A stretch of DNA of 64,000 nt from Patiria miniata (Eukaryota; Echinodermata; Asteroidea; Valvatida; Asterinidae), in NCBI RefSeq assembly GCF_015706575.1, contig NW_024037069.1, positions 36,353,315 through 36,417,314 of the forward strand, written 5' to 3'. Below, piece after piece: positions 51,799 to 64,000 of the stretch. Under the pieces are notes generated by a model. That model did not search any database, was not told where the DNA came from, and was given only the letters and a program-made list of their open reading frames with translations. The position numbers and the translations under genes are program-made. Numbering within the stretch: position 1 is the stretch's first letter; every line of letters starts with the position of its first letter.

Positions 51799-52301
51799 CG
51801 AAAAGTGGAATATTGAAATAACGTTAAGACACAATGTACTGCATGATTTAATAAAGTCTACAGATCAGAACAAAGTCGGCATTTTCTTTTGCTTCAATAA
51901 AAAAAATGATTCAATTTTTTGGCGGATACAAGACTAGTCAAAAAGCGATTGTGACACTGTGTGTATTGTGAATAATTTTTCCGGCGTGATACACGATTTT
52001 CGTTTCCTTTATTTTGGGTTCCTGTGGATGTGAGACGTAGCAAGCTCCACGCGTTATCGGATGCAAGGGAGAGGGTAACCGCATTAGAAAAGTGTAAACA
52101 ACTGGGTGCATTATTTTCTTTAACTCAACATGCATCAGCCGTTGATTGAACACAACCATCTGAAATGGTTCAGGGTTCGTTGCTTCGAGAAAGAAGAGTA
52201 AGCGAGGATTGCCTCGGTTTCCAAATAGCCTCCATTTCATGAGCAACAGGAATATTTCTTTTCCGTCAATTTGTCACTCTTTATAGTTATATTGAAACAA
52301 A

Positions 52302-52312
52302 CCCCCCCCCCC
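52302..52312. repeat. poly-C tract (C11)
   Basis: An uninterrupted run of 11 C. Confidence 0.9.
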
Positions 52313-55228
52313 GCACACCCAAAGAGAGAAAAGCCTGCTAAGGAGGTATTTGAACTAACGACTTCTTCCTAATTAATGCTTCAGATCACACTATCCACAA
52401 GAATCTTCTTAATATAAATTAGGTGTTTCAGCGGGCACACGAACCATAGAGTCATGATGCAAGTCTTACCTTACTGGCATCTAAAGAAAGCACGGGACGA
52501 TACGAAAAAAGAGGTTATGTCTATTTTTGTCAAGGTCTTAGAACTCTGTCGCATTCCAGGGGCAACTTAGTGGCATCAATAGCAACTTGTCAATAGTGCC
52601 AAGTTTTCGGCAAACCCCCCTTCAATTATCCGACTGTTGCTAAATCCTCACCCTCTCCCAAAGGAAAAATATTAATAAACATCACAATAATACTAACATT
52701 ACTTTCTTGTGTTGTTCTGAACCCAACCACGCATATTTCTGTGCAGTATAAACTAGGGGTATTATTGCGGCGGGGCCCACACGTTAGTCGATTAAGGTCC
52801 ATTTCACGGACTGTCGAGCAAGCGAAGGGGCCGGGCTCATTTGGACTCAGATAGAGGGGGCTAATAACAGAAATCTCAGGCATCAAAGGGCCGCCTAAAG
52901 CCGGTACCTTCTGTCACCGCAGATCGGATACGAAGATAAGCTAGCATACAAGAGTTGTCTTGGGTGTTGGGCTTGGATGGGACGTCTGGGTTTGGTTTTA
53001 GTTCAGCCCAATCCGGCCCAGTCTCGATTGTTACTGAACAAGTTCATGCGACCCCTTCCTTATAGGCTCTAGCCTTCCATGTCAGACGAAGTACCCGGAG
53101 GTAATTCCAACTGCTTCTTACTGACACCATTTTCTTCCTTTTCCCCCTCTCCTCTTTTGTTTTGTTCTCTCGGGGCATTTTCCTCTATTTTGATCTTAAT
53201 CCGTATTAAATTGTTTTGGTCGAGTCTGTAGGGGTAACTTTGTTGATCGTTGCAATTTTTTTCAGGGTTCAAATGGTGTACTTTTCCTACAAACTCTGTG
53301 ATTCGGGCTTTCATGGAATTCTTTTCTGGCGCCTTTTTTTGTTTTAGATCCATATTTAAAAAATATTTTATTTTTGACAATTTGTGACCAGTCAATATTA
53401 TAGGTAACCCTTACCTTAACTCTTCCACTCATTACACAAACATACATTAATAGTTTCTTTCTAAAGTGGTATACTTACATTGATTATTCAAGTTTAAAAT
53501 AAGGGCCTACTCCAACTCGAAATAGATTAAATATAACAATGTCCTATGTGAGGATTTAAATGGACTGTAAAATGAGATTACGGCTGAAAATGTTTGCTTT
53601 AATCCGTTTAAGACCATGAATGTTCCTCTTCAATTTTTCATTTCGCTATAATTCATAATATTCGATTAGTAGTTTTCAAAGTTCCAAATCTTCTGATATT
53701 TAAAAGAAGTTACCGCAAGAAGGCATAATTCAACCACGTTCGATTTTTCATTTTCAGGAATACATGAGACATGCGAAAATCCTAATCATGAATAAAGAAT
53801 AACATCCAAGGCAGAACACTTATTGAAGCCGAAAACACAAAAGCAATAACTTCAGGAGGCACTATGTTGCTGATTATTCGTTTTAATCGTCTTTTTTTCC
53901 CGGCTACTATGAAAGCATCAGTAAGGGACAAAAGGCAAAAAGGTGAAGAACTGTACTCAACGCTTGCGAATTTTTTTTCGAGTTTACGTTTTGTTTGCTT
54001 TGATTTTAAACTCAGCAAAACAAATATACATGTCATACTTTGCCCATTCTTGTTTGTTATTATTGTCAATCTGAACGATTGATGTTTCTTAGTTTTTTTG
54101 TTATTAGTGAATTTGTACCTGACAACAACGTCTTTTGGACCTCATTTCGGCAGTTGACAAACACATGTTTTTCAGGCTTAACTCTGTTTACGAACCCAAA
54201 GAAAATATCTCCGGCATAATGATTGTGATTACCGCACTTGGACAAGCAAGTGCCGTGGGGGTTTGTGAGTGGTTTGTAGCGGTGATGTGCGATGGGCCGT
54301 GCGCAGGGTGTATAGTCTGCACTCGGAACCCTGATCAGACACATGGCACAAGGTAGTGAGTTGGTTCATGTAAGTTGAGAGAGTCCGCGAACCAACACTG
54401 CAAATCCCTTCCGATTGGGAAGCCGATTTACAGGCGGACCGGGGCTGTTTTCCCACGCTGGCCAAATCCGCTCAAATCCGTCACTTCTGCGCCGGTTCTG
54501 AATGGAAACCGAGGCAGTATTTATGATTGGCCCGCCGGCCTGAAGCGTTTGCCAGCTCCACTACCCGATGTTGTTGGACCCTTGACAGAAAGTACGCTTG
54601 ACTTTGCGGTATGCGACCAGGCTAATATGGGACGTGAACAATGAAGTAAAAAAAATCAAAATAGGAGATTAACCGATCTAAAGTACAGGCTGCTAGTCAT
54701 GGCTTTCCGCAGAGTAACACAATATTTGAATCGAAACATGGAAGTATGAACCATGTCATAAAGTTTCTACATTAAAGATACATTTCCTGTGCTATTTAGG
54801 AGTTTCACCTCGAAAAATAGATTTTTTTTCAGCTGCAATATTTTCCTAAATATGAAAGTTATTCACTTTTGAAAGAGGCATCGACCAAAAAAGTCCACCG
54901 ACGTTTAGTTATTGAATTATTTCTCTACAAACATCCAATGATTGTCTGCCAGACAGTTATAATTCGGCTCTCGCAAGGCGGGTCTTTTTTCTGATATAAA
55001 TATAACGCTGGTGAATTCAATATGAATGTTCGGTCTTCATTCTCAATACACTCCTGACCGGTTACTTCATATAACTCTACATTATATGATTTAAAAATTA
55101 ACAGAGGGGTACTGTAAATAAATGATATCATCAATGAAATAACATAATTGCATTAACGTCCTTGCCTGAAAGATGCGGCCTTATAATGAGCAAACAACTC
55201 GAGTCGTGCCAGCAGGTTTGAAAGAGAA

Positions 55229-55250
55229 TTATTATTATTATTATATTATT
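55229..55250. repeat. (ATT)n microsatellite
   Basis: About seven ATT units with one interruption. Confidence 0.85.
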
Positions 55251-58200
55251 CTGGTATATTAATACATTGTCTTTGTAGCTAGGGGCTAAATTGCCACAAT
55301 GCGTACAATAAAAAAAACCCACAGAAATACAAATTTACTAAAACAGTTAGCATCATACATACAAAATATCGGAATACAGTACATGAATAAAAATAACGAA
55401 ACTATTTTTTTTCTAACATAACGCCTTTTTAAGTATGTTTTACTGTTGATTAAATAAACCCTATGTTAAATATCTGTTTTCAAATATCTGTTTTGGATAA
55501 TGACGAATTATCACTTTGATTATATGAATATTTTGTATATGTATCAATTGATGTACTGTGCTGAATGTGACAGTTAATTTTGAGTTATTTACAATGTTAT
55601 TTTAGAAAGTGTGGTTCTCTGCGATTTGTCGATATATTCGAGAAACCTAAGTCGAGACTATGCCTTAAAAATTATATGTTCAACCACATTTTCAAATAAA
55701 TAGATAAAAAGAATGGAACTGAGAAACGGTTAACAAGTCGAGTGCGTCCACCATATGGCACATGGGAGTTCACGGTTTACCTTTGACGAAAATAAATCGA
55801 GGTGTTTGCACACACCCTCATATTGATCTTGTCATCGAGATTGATGAGAAAAAGGGCGGGAATAATTGGGCTTTTGGTCTGCCAAATTTGCCCTGATCGA
55901 GAGGCTGGTCGTGCCGCTCAGATCATCTTACATGGAGCGGCTTGTTTAAAGAATAACAAACTGCGCGCGCGATAGAAGAAGAGTTGCCTTTAGTTATGAC
56001 CAGAATCGACTCGATGAGATCACAAATCGCGAGATTGCACTTGATATTCCCGCCATATGAGTAATGAAATATGAGAAGACAGAGTGGAGACATCAAACGC
56101 GCACGCAACTTGTCTTGCATTTCTCAGATGGGCTTATACATTGATGCTGGAGGAGATTTGTTTCGCCGGTTGGTGGCAGCAAACAAACCGGCGCTTATCC
56201 CATAATTCCTAGCAGTCCAAAGCATTCATGAGCATGCGCAAAATAACGTCGTACTGCATAAAAAATGGAAATGTCTATGTCTGCTACCCCAGAATTGAAA
56301 TATTGAATATACGGCCAAAGGAAAGTGTTCAAAATAAGAAAAACGGGTTTCTATCAGTTATTTCTATCAGATATTTGAACTGAATGAATATAACTGAGAA
56401 GTTATTGACGGATACACCACGTGTTGGTGCTAAGTCGACGTTTCAGTCAGTATGCCCTAAAAATCTTCATGAGAATCCTTTAGGTCGGGAGAAGGGAATC
56501 ATTATGAGATGAATGCAAAAGTAGCCTAGTCCTGTAAACCAACGAAATGAAGAAACTTACTTCAGCTTTGTAAATCCAAGCTTGGAAGCCGTTTTCCGCT
56601 AGCCTATTCAAACAGGAAGAGAATATCACACTTGTACCTAATTTGTTGCATGTGTGTATGTAGGGTCCTACTGGTCCAGACCAAGTTGTTGTCGTTGACT
56701 ATTATTGGCAGCACCGCCGACCGAGCCCCAACCCAGGGGCGGCTGACCGTGTCACACCTCCTCCCCGCCCCTATGACAACTCCTAGCTGGGCAGCGACCT
56801 ACCAACAAACCCATACTCACACTCAGAGGTCGATAGGCGGCCGTGAAATTCGTCAGTAGCATGAGACTTTGAAATACATGCCAGCCCAGTCGTCTGTCTA
56901 CCAATAGGCTGGACCCACGCTGTCCTAGAAAAAGCTGTGATGTGTGTTTTGAAAATATCTTGACATTTTGTTTTATTGTTGACGTAAACGTGCCTGGACG
57001 CCATTTTAAGAGTAATTGTTTTCAAGATGGCGGTCAGCAGAAAGTCAAAATCTCGTTGAAGTCACTGAAAACGTTGCAAACATAAGTTGTTGAAATTGCT
57101 TGATTCAGCACCCCGAAATTATGTAAAACAGCTACGTCACCAACTTCTACTAAAAACTGCCTCTTCTTGCCCTAACCGAGCCCTTTTTTGAAATATCGCC
57201 TAAGTATGATACTTAATGTTCGAGCGACAAAAGAACATGGAATCACAAAAAAACGAGGACAGATACACGCAGTGAAATGATTACGTCCCCAAATACCTTC
57301 CAAAATGAAAACAAGAGAGTCAAATAAATAATGAATAGCCTGGAAATTAGAGTTTTGGGAATTTTATTGAATGCGCAAGGTGCACGCTCCATGCAAAGCG
57401 GATCCGCTGCTGCAAAATGAAAGTTAAAAAAGAGAATGAGAATAATAGAAATGGTGCGACAGTTGTTTTTTGGGGCCATCCAATTCAGACAATCAATGGC
57501 CGTCGATTGCTTGGTATTATCCCACCGAATTGGAGCGAAAAGTCGGCCGAAATTCGATGGGCAACAGGGACCATGGAAATAGTTTTGCCCGGAGCACTCT
57601 GCGACAGCCGTTGAATTATAACAATTTGAACATGAGATGGCAAAAATAATTGTCCTTACGGATGGATGGATAATTTTGTGATTGGGAGCATAAAAACATT
57701 GACAAGAATCAATGTAACTATAATCGTGTACTTTACATCCTGACATCCCGTTTGGTTTGATAATGCGGTGCTGATAAGGTGGAATGGTTGATTTAATCAC
57801 AAACATGTCATCACAAGCAAAAAAAGAAGATCGCCTTTGACATCACTGCGCCAAATCAATACACTCGTAATTGTGTACTTTAGATATCCTACTTGGGAGT
57901 GCAAACATCCCGTTTTGAATTTTGTTCGCAAGAGTAAGTCGTGCCAAAGTTAAAATGGAAATATTCTAATTTGTACTTTCAACATGACCTTTGCTAATCG
58001 AATTTTGCTTGTACTTCATAACACTTCGTATACAAAGCCGCATTTGCTTCAGCGTCTCCTGTTTTTGTGTGTGACGCCAATATCTACTTTATTTTCGGAG
58101 AGCTGGAAATATCGCCATTATTCACGCAATCTTCCCTCCACAAAGAAATCGATAGCAATTTATTCAATTACATAGCTGAATACACCAAATTAATGCAAGA

Positions 58201-58399
58201 TGTGAAAACAGCCTCTGGCCAAAATAATAAATAGAACTTTAAAAAACACATCCGGAAAATCAAAAAAGAAAGTGCGGCAATGTTTTCCGCATCTTCTGGT
58301 TTCAGGGAACAGAACAAATCTCTTGGTGTAGATTGCAGAGGTTCATCGCAAAAAATACCCTCTGTCACATTCCCATCATTTTCAGTAACGAGGTGTCTC

Positions 58400-58885
58400 G
58401 CACAAAGGAGTCCCGGCAAAGGGGAAAAAATTATAATTTATAATTCATAATTTTCCAGCCCACAGATGAAAGGCCGGCAGCTAAACGTTATCTCTTTTTT
58501 TCTTGCTGTCCGCGGAGTAATTACTTCATACAAGTCAAGCGGGGATATTAAACACAGTATAATTAATAATATACATCCGCCGGCTAGGCAAATCTCTTTC
58601 AGGCCTCTAGGTACCTAAGGGAACAGCGCTCTTACAGTTTCCAAAAGGATTTTTTTTCTTTCTTTCGTCTCTGAAGAGACTACAGGAAGGGCTGGGAAAA
58701 AATTATATTGCCTTTTAGCAACGCTCCCATCTGCTGTCATAAATCAAGAAATTAGTTGCAATACACGCAAGATTATTAATCCGCGAGCAGACGAGAAGGG
58801 CGGGCTCTGGCAGGATAACGCTTAAGATAGAGTATTATGCACACGGCGGGCAAATTGCACAAATTGCAAACTGCAAATTGCACAG
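58400..58885. promoter_or_regulatory. candidate intronic enhancer with homeodomain-like sites
   Basis: This stretch of the DMRTA-type intron is dense in TAAT cores: GTAATTAC, TATAATTAATAAT and the palindrome-like GATTATTAATCC, which holds a K50 (Otx/bicoid-type) TAATCC. It also carries three or four copies of CAAATTGCA at 58851-58880. DMRTA genes are known targets of anterior neural homeodomain factors, so an enhancer is a reasonable inference. AT-rich DNA yields many TAAT words by chance. Confidence 0.25.
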
Positions 58886-61800
58886 TGTCTTTTTCGCATT
58901 ATCTTTTCGCAGGAAAGCTTACAGAGGGCTACAAAATAACTTTGGATCTAATTAGTTCAGAACCATTTTGACAATATCACGTGAATGAGTTTCACTGGTG
59001 TCACGTGGTACAATTATTATTTTGATACATCCTATACCAGAGTGTATAATCCGCATCGAACAACCCGACTCATGATAAAACTCTAACGATGCTACTTTAA
59101 CACCACATCTTTTGCAGTGTCTGAAAAATAAATACTGTCATGGAATGAAATAATAAGGACGGGCTCGTTCACGTCTTTAAAAAAGAAGAAGTATATATAC
59201 CGTGGCAGTATTTTAATAATTTTGGAGGATGTGCTGGAAAGCAATGGCGTATCCAGTTTGGAGGGGGAAAATGTGCCACACGATATTGCACTAAAATCCA
59301 CATATTTTTGGTCAAAAGTAAAAATGAAATAAATATTGTCAACATCACGCGCCTGCCAGGTGGCCCGTTTCTCGACAGAAAAACCCAGTGAGAGTTTGTC
59401 ATCCAAAAATATAATTTTCTATCTATCGAAATTGCTTCCTGATGAAACCATTTTTTGTCATTTTCTGGACTTCCACGGATAGTGTGAGAAGCTTTTTACG
59501 CCTGGCACATGACAGACTTGGAGTGGTGGTTGGTTTTAATGAGCACTTTCTTGGTCTGGTTTATTGCCTTAGCTTGCCCAGAACACGGACACTCACTGCG
59601 TAATATTGTTAAGACCCCCCTTGTATGAAAGCATATAGTGTCGGTGCAACAGTGAGGGGGAAAGTGCCCTCACCCCCAGCAACATAAGGCCGGACCGAGG
59701 GCCAGGGAAGATGAATTCAAGTGGCGTTTGGCTGCCTGCATCGATTTGACACACACATTACACATCCAAATCGAACTGGTACTCGCCAACCCAGACAGTT
59801 GCAAAACATTTCGCATCATACACTCTTGCCCCCTAACCGTGCATGCACACCTTGTTAGCTCCACTGTATACGCATTTCCAAATAGTGCCTTGCCCCCTAT
59901 GCCTGATCAACAGGGCTTATTAAAGACGGTTAGGTAGACTAGAGTGCACACCACGCGGATTTCTTCTTCCACCGAGTGGAATGAGCCGGGGTTATGGTCG
60001 CTGAGACAGTGATAGTTTTTTTCTTTTTGCACATGATCCAAGCCATGTCATCAGTGAGTCGAAAGCCAAATGTGAAACCGTAATGCCCTGCCGAGTTAGA
60101 CGGATTATAATCGCCAATTACACGGCGTACGGATTGAGAAGCGGTGTACTACTGTTGTGTGAAGCATGCGGGCAAGTCTATTTAGTTGACATGATAACAA
60201 CCGGAGTGACAAAATGGCGCAAAAAGGAAATGTTTCCAGAAAAATATGCGCGCTTACCGCCTACGGATGTCGTAAAAACTATAAAGCGTTCAAATGAACG
60301 CTATACAAAATGAATATGATAAATGTCTAAAATTTTGAAAACGGGATGACCAAAAACGGGTATAATGAAAATAACGAAAATAATGGAGTAGGCGCTGCTT
60401 CGCCTCCCAAATAATTCAACAAGCGAAGTATTTTAAATCACTTTCTCTTCACCGAAAACTGATTTGTTGGTAGCTCCAGGATCACAAACTTCACAGCAAA
60501 AAGTACGATCTAGTAAAGTAACATTTTTACTGCACGAGGACATACGTCAATATTATTGTGACAAAAATACAACCTAAGAAAGAATACATTTGACAAACTT
60601 CTGTCAGATTCGACTGTTTAGAAAACAGTCAAAAATAACTATATATTTTAAGATAGGTCGAACCGAAATCAAACCAAAATTCTTTCTCCTCAAGATGATT
60701 GACTGAAAAACGTCTAACAAATTGTAAATCTGTAGTCGTGTGTTTTGCGTATATACTAGATTATCAGTCAGTTATCATCACCGAGAAAAACCAGCCAGTA
60801 GTTTATGGCTTTGTTGTTTTAAGCGTGCAAACTACAGAAAGAGTAACAAATTGGAAATGGTGTATAAAAGGAAAAGCGTAGAAGAACGGAGCAAGCCATC
60901 GCACGGGTGGCCTGTGCAACTCGTGGTAAGAGTTTCAGCAAACTGCCTATTACCTCCTATTAGAAAACCGGCAGGCCAGCCGTGTCAGTTACACGGACGT
61001 TGGACGGGTGATTAGACCCGTGTTATTTCACCTGCAGACAGCTTCAACCGGCGTTTTCTAGCTGCTTTCGTTTTTTTTTCTTAGCTTGGCATGTCTTGCA
61101 GCGGTCCGGGCCACGGCAGCGCACGCACGCGGGGGGAAACACTAGGCAACTGTAAAAAATTGGTATGTAAAAAGGCGTTAGCGCTTGGGAAAAGGTGGAG
61201 AGAGCTATAGAAAGAAAACCTGTCAATTGGACGCACCGTACGCGGCCGGTTGAGGATCGATTTAGTAGCGGATCAAAAGTGCAGAGTGTCAGCGAGGGGG
61301 GTAGGGCCAGAGGAACCTGGCTCGCCTGGCTGCACAACTTTTTGCGCGGACCCGCCACCGCGGAAAACCTAATTGAGGGCTCGCACTTACCATACAGGCT
61401 TGAAAAGGGGCTGGTTTATTTAACACTTTCTGGTGTTTTCATTGAGAAAATATCTTTTATGTTCTTCTTCGTCGTCTGTTTTTTTTCTGTTCAGAGTTGC
61501 CCTTTTCGGGTGGAATCGGCAGAAAACCTTGTTAAAGACTTATGCACGCGCATACAGAGCTAGGCTACATATGAAAAGAAGAAAAAAAAAACCGCGGCAG
61601 CATTCAGTATTCACATGACTTGACCGTGGCTTTTGATGATACTAAGATCAGTGAATCGAGCACAATTTGCCACGCATTGCTGTGCTGCGCTGCCCCCGAC
61701 TTTGCACTTTTTACTCTGCTTTCTATACCCGGTATTGTTGGGAGATTTGGGGAGCTAAACAGCGCGGAAAGGCAACTCCAGAACGATGAATGACAAAAAT

Positions 61801-64000
61801 AATCTGGTAAATAATGTTCACCTGGAAGAGAATTGGAAGGTGTTTTGTCGCTGACAATGTTGTCAGGAAATAGACACATATTTATATCACATTACTTAAT
61901 ACTTGGTCATTATTACTTCCCGGCGATATCAGACTATAGGCCTATATGCATAGAATTGGAGCGGTCAATTTTACGTCTCCAGCCGAACTGATTTGTCTGT
62001 TTGTCTACGAAGTCTTACTTTCTGTCTGTTGGTCTATTTATTGGTATATTTGTCTCTTTCGGCAACTCTGTGCGTAACTCCAGTTTGCAACCTGTTTGAA
62101 AGTATTTGTAACATACTTAATTGTCATCGGAGGCCGCATTTATTATTCAAATTTATTTGGTGACCTTAGTCTGATAACCGGTATGTTCTATGTGACTTGA
62201 ATTTGTAGTCCCTTTCATCTATGATAAAATGAAAGCTATATGCCAATAAAAACCGGATAATACATTTATTTCCATCTTTTACCTGACAGTTGATATGAAA
62301 TTTCCTTAAACTGTTTGTTTATTTGAGTAAAACGTTTTGGAAGATTTTTTTCCACATAAAGGCGTAATATTCCGACTAATTTGTTTGGCCCCCACTTAAG
62401 TTGTTGCTCTTGCATCTCTGAAAAAGAGGTTAACACGTGTAATGAATGGGTTGTGTGAGGGGGGTAAATTGAGGGTCAAAAGACAAATAAAACATGATCC
62501 TTGGAAACATTAAGCCCCAGCTGAGTATCATAATGCTATGATGTATAGACTATGGAGCCGTGGAGGGGTGTGGCGATGCACCCCTTGACACCTGCAGGGG
62601 GTAAGCACACGTACCCATAGAGATACACCTTGTCACCAAATGTCTCACTATGTCTGTCCTCGGGTTTCCCCACAGGTCCCTGAGCAGAACCAGATTGCAA
62701 CTCAAAACGGATTCGGATGTGCCTTTTCGTTTCTCTCACCATTTTGCTATTCATATAACCTTGATGATCATTAAAGTTGCATGTATGTTACTGGGTTTAC
62801 ATGCTGGGTCATTGATGATGTTGCCATGCTCGTGCTGTTTTACATGGAGTCGCCTAATGTTATCTTTAAAAAATCCTAAATCCAAGGATAAAAGTTCAAC
62901 AGAAATTTTATTTAACCATGCGGTGAGTCGGGTTGTGAAATGATTACCATATGACTGGTAAACTTGTACCAATGCTTCGGTCTCACGTAATGTTAATTTT
63001 GTCGTTTTACTGCTTTAGCTACACCTTTCATTTAATTAGCAGGACTGCCATTTTGTATGAAACGTAAACAGTGGCGTCGAGTTGCGAGCGAATATAGATT
63101 TCAGAATGCAGTAAACAATACTTGTGTTTATTATGGAACTTTACTCGTTGTTTTCCTGGAAAAAAAGTCACGATTACTAAATACACAGTAACAAACTAAA
63201 ACCAAAGCACAATGTGCAGCAACATTTAAATTTTTCAGGTTTATTATAAAAATTAATTCTTGCAATATTTCATGTTTATTCAGCAAATTGCAATTCAAAT
63301 TTGAGTTTGAAAAAGCAAGCCTTGACTCGGTTGAACTGCCTGACTGATTGACTTCCTTGCCTGCCCGCGTGTTTGTCTTTCCACATGAGGGCAGTGCCTA
63401 AATCCCCCACAATCCCCGTCATTAATCCTCTAATCTCGTGTTTTACAAGGTTTTCCTTGCCCTATTCTCGCCGCACCTGTGTCATCCAACGTTGCAATAA
63501 GCTGTTATTCTTAGCACCCAAAGAAAACAAAATACTCAAACGCAAACTCTGAAATCATTAACCAGCGTTGCTGTACAACAAAGCAAGGACAAAAAAAAAG
63601 AAATTTCCTGTGCTGGAAAATAACCACTTTGTTTCTTTCTTTTTGGTTTAATTTGAAATAGAAATTTTGTGCTATACCTAGGAAAAAAAAATGGCAAAAA
63701 ATATATAAAATATAAGAAAACAGTTTTAATTTGAAGTAGAAAGGGGGACTTGGATCATAATACCTTGGAGCGGTGTAGAGTTTGCCTCACTTCGCTTAAT
63801 TGACCCGCTAAAAGTTGGTGTTTTTTTGTGGGTGCGAGGTGCCGCACCGCGCCATTACGCTCAACTGGGCAACATCAAAGTAATTAATAACAATTTCCCC
63901 TCGTGGTGTGGGTCGTTGTATGCTGCGAGTGCCGGGACTGCGCTTATAGCACGGATGCCAATTTCGCGGTCACAAAAAGAGACTGGCAAGGAGAGAAAAA

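Larger units (their letters stand above)
50368..64000 (-). other. intron / upstream region of the DMRTA-type gene, truncated by the window edge
   Basis: More than 13.6 kb upstream of the DMA exon contains no DM-domain exon on either strand, so I read it as one long intron. Notable contents are an A-run followed by a (GAA)n tract (51758-51798), a C11 run (52302-52312), an (ATT)n tract (55229-55250), a stretch open on both strands (57243-57806) and two compositionally distinct patches rich in homeodomain-like words (55840-56230 and 58400-58885). No other gene is recognisable. Confidence 0.65.

Noticed and set aside
51598-51816. 72-codon frame ending in poly-lysine
   Set aside because: The lysine tail is the poly-A/(GAA)n tract. 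No other protein feature is present.
59092-59406. 104-codon minus frame beside an AATGGCGTATCC...GGGGG word reminiscent of transposon ends
   Set aside because: No second terminus and no recognisable transposase or other domain, so neither a gene nor a bounded element can be supported.

Overview
This is a gene-poor stretch of an animal nuclear genome. It is AT-rich and mostly non-coding, with intron-split genes, long introns, many homopolymer tracts (pure G or C runs of 10 to 18 bases) and small non-autonomous DNA transposons. The only genes I can recognise are two DMRT (doublesex/mab-3 related) transcription factor genes of the DMA-domain class. Both lie on the minus strand, head to tail. The gene content says bilaterian. 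The base style (G/C runs, frequent TAGGCCTA-like words, foldback MITEs) makes me lean towards a marine invertebrate deuterostome such as an echinoderm, but the sequence does not prove this.

Layout, in transcription order from right to left. (1) 50368-64000 is read as intron, or 5' flank, of the second DMRT gene. Its DM-domain exon is not in the window, so that gene is cut by the right edge. (2) 49397-50367 is its last coding exon, with the DMA domain and a C-terminal tail of DMRTA (DMRT4/5, fly dmrt99B) type. (3) 19.9-49.4 kb is about 30 kb without a recognisable gene. It holds two TIR elements (21670-22300 and 28263-28802, the latter with a 9-bp target duplication), a minisatellite, several CTCF-like cores, a CRE pair and a GC-rich spot with a perfect NRF1-type palindrome in front of a 44-codon ORF. 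(4) About 18.97-19.9 kb is the likely promoter and 5' leader of the first gene. (5) 18556-18964 (DM-domain exon) and 7769-8658 (DMA exon), joined across a 9.9-kb intron, make a complete 432-residue DMRT3/dmrt93B-type protein. The two exons join in frame, with consensus splice sites. (6) 1-7.6 kb is downstream flank with a near-perfect 165-bp foldback element at 735-899.

How the genes relate. Both proteins carry a DMA domain, a phase-1 intron between DM and DMA parts, and a common SAF(S/T)PL motif followed by an RFA(F/Y)P motif. They are therefore ancient paralogues that have stayed adjacent. DMRT3/93B and DMRTA/99B factors are known regulators of neural and gonadal cell fate, so the surrounding 'desert' is probably cis-regulatory. 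I found no RNA gene, CRISPR array, bacterial-type operon or intact autonomous transposon.
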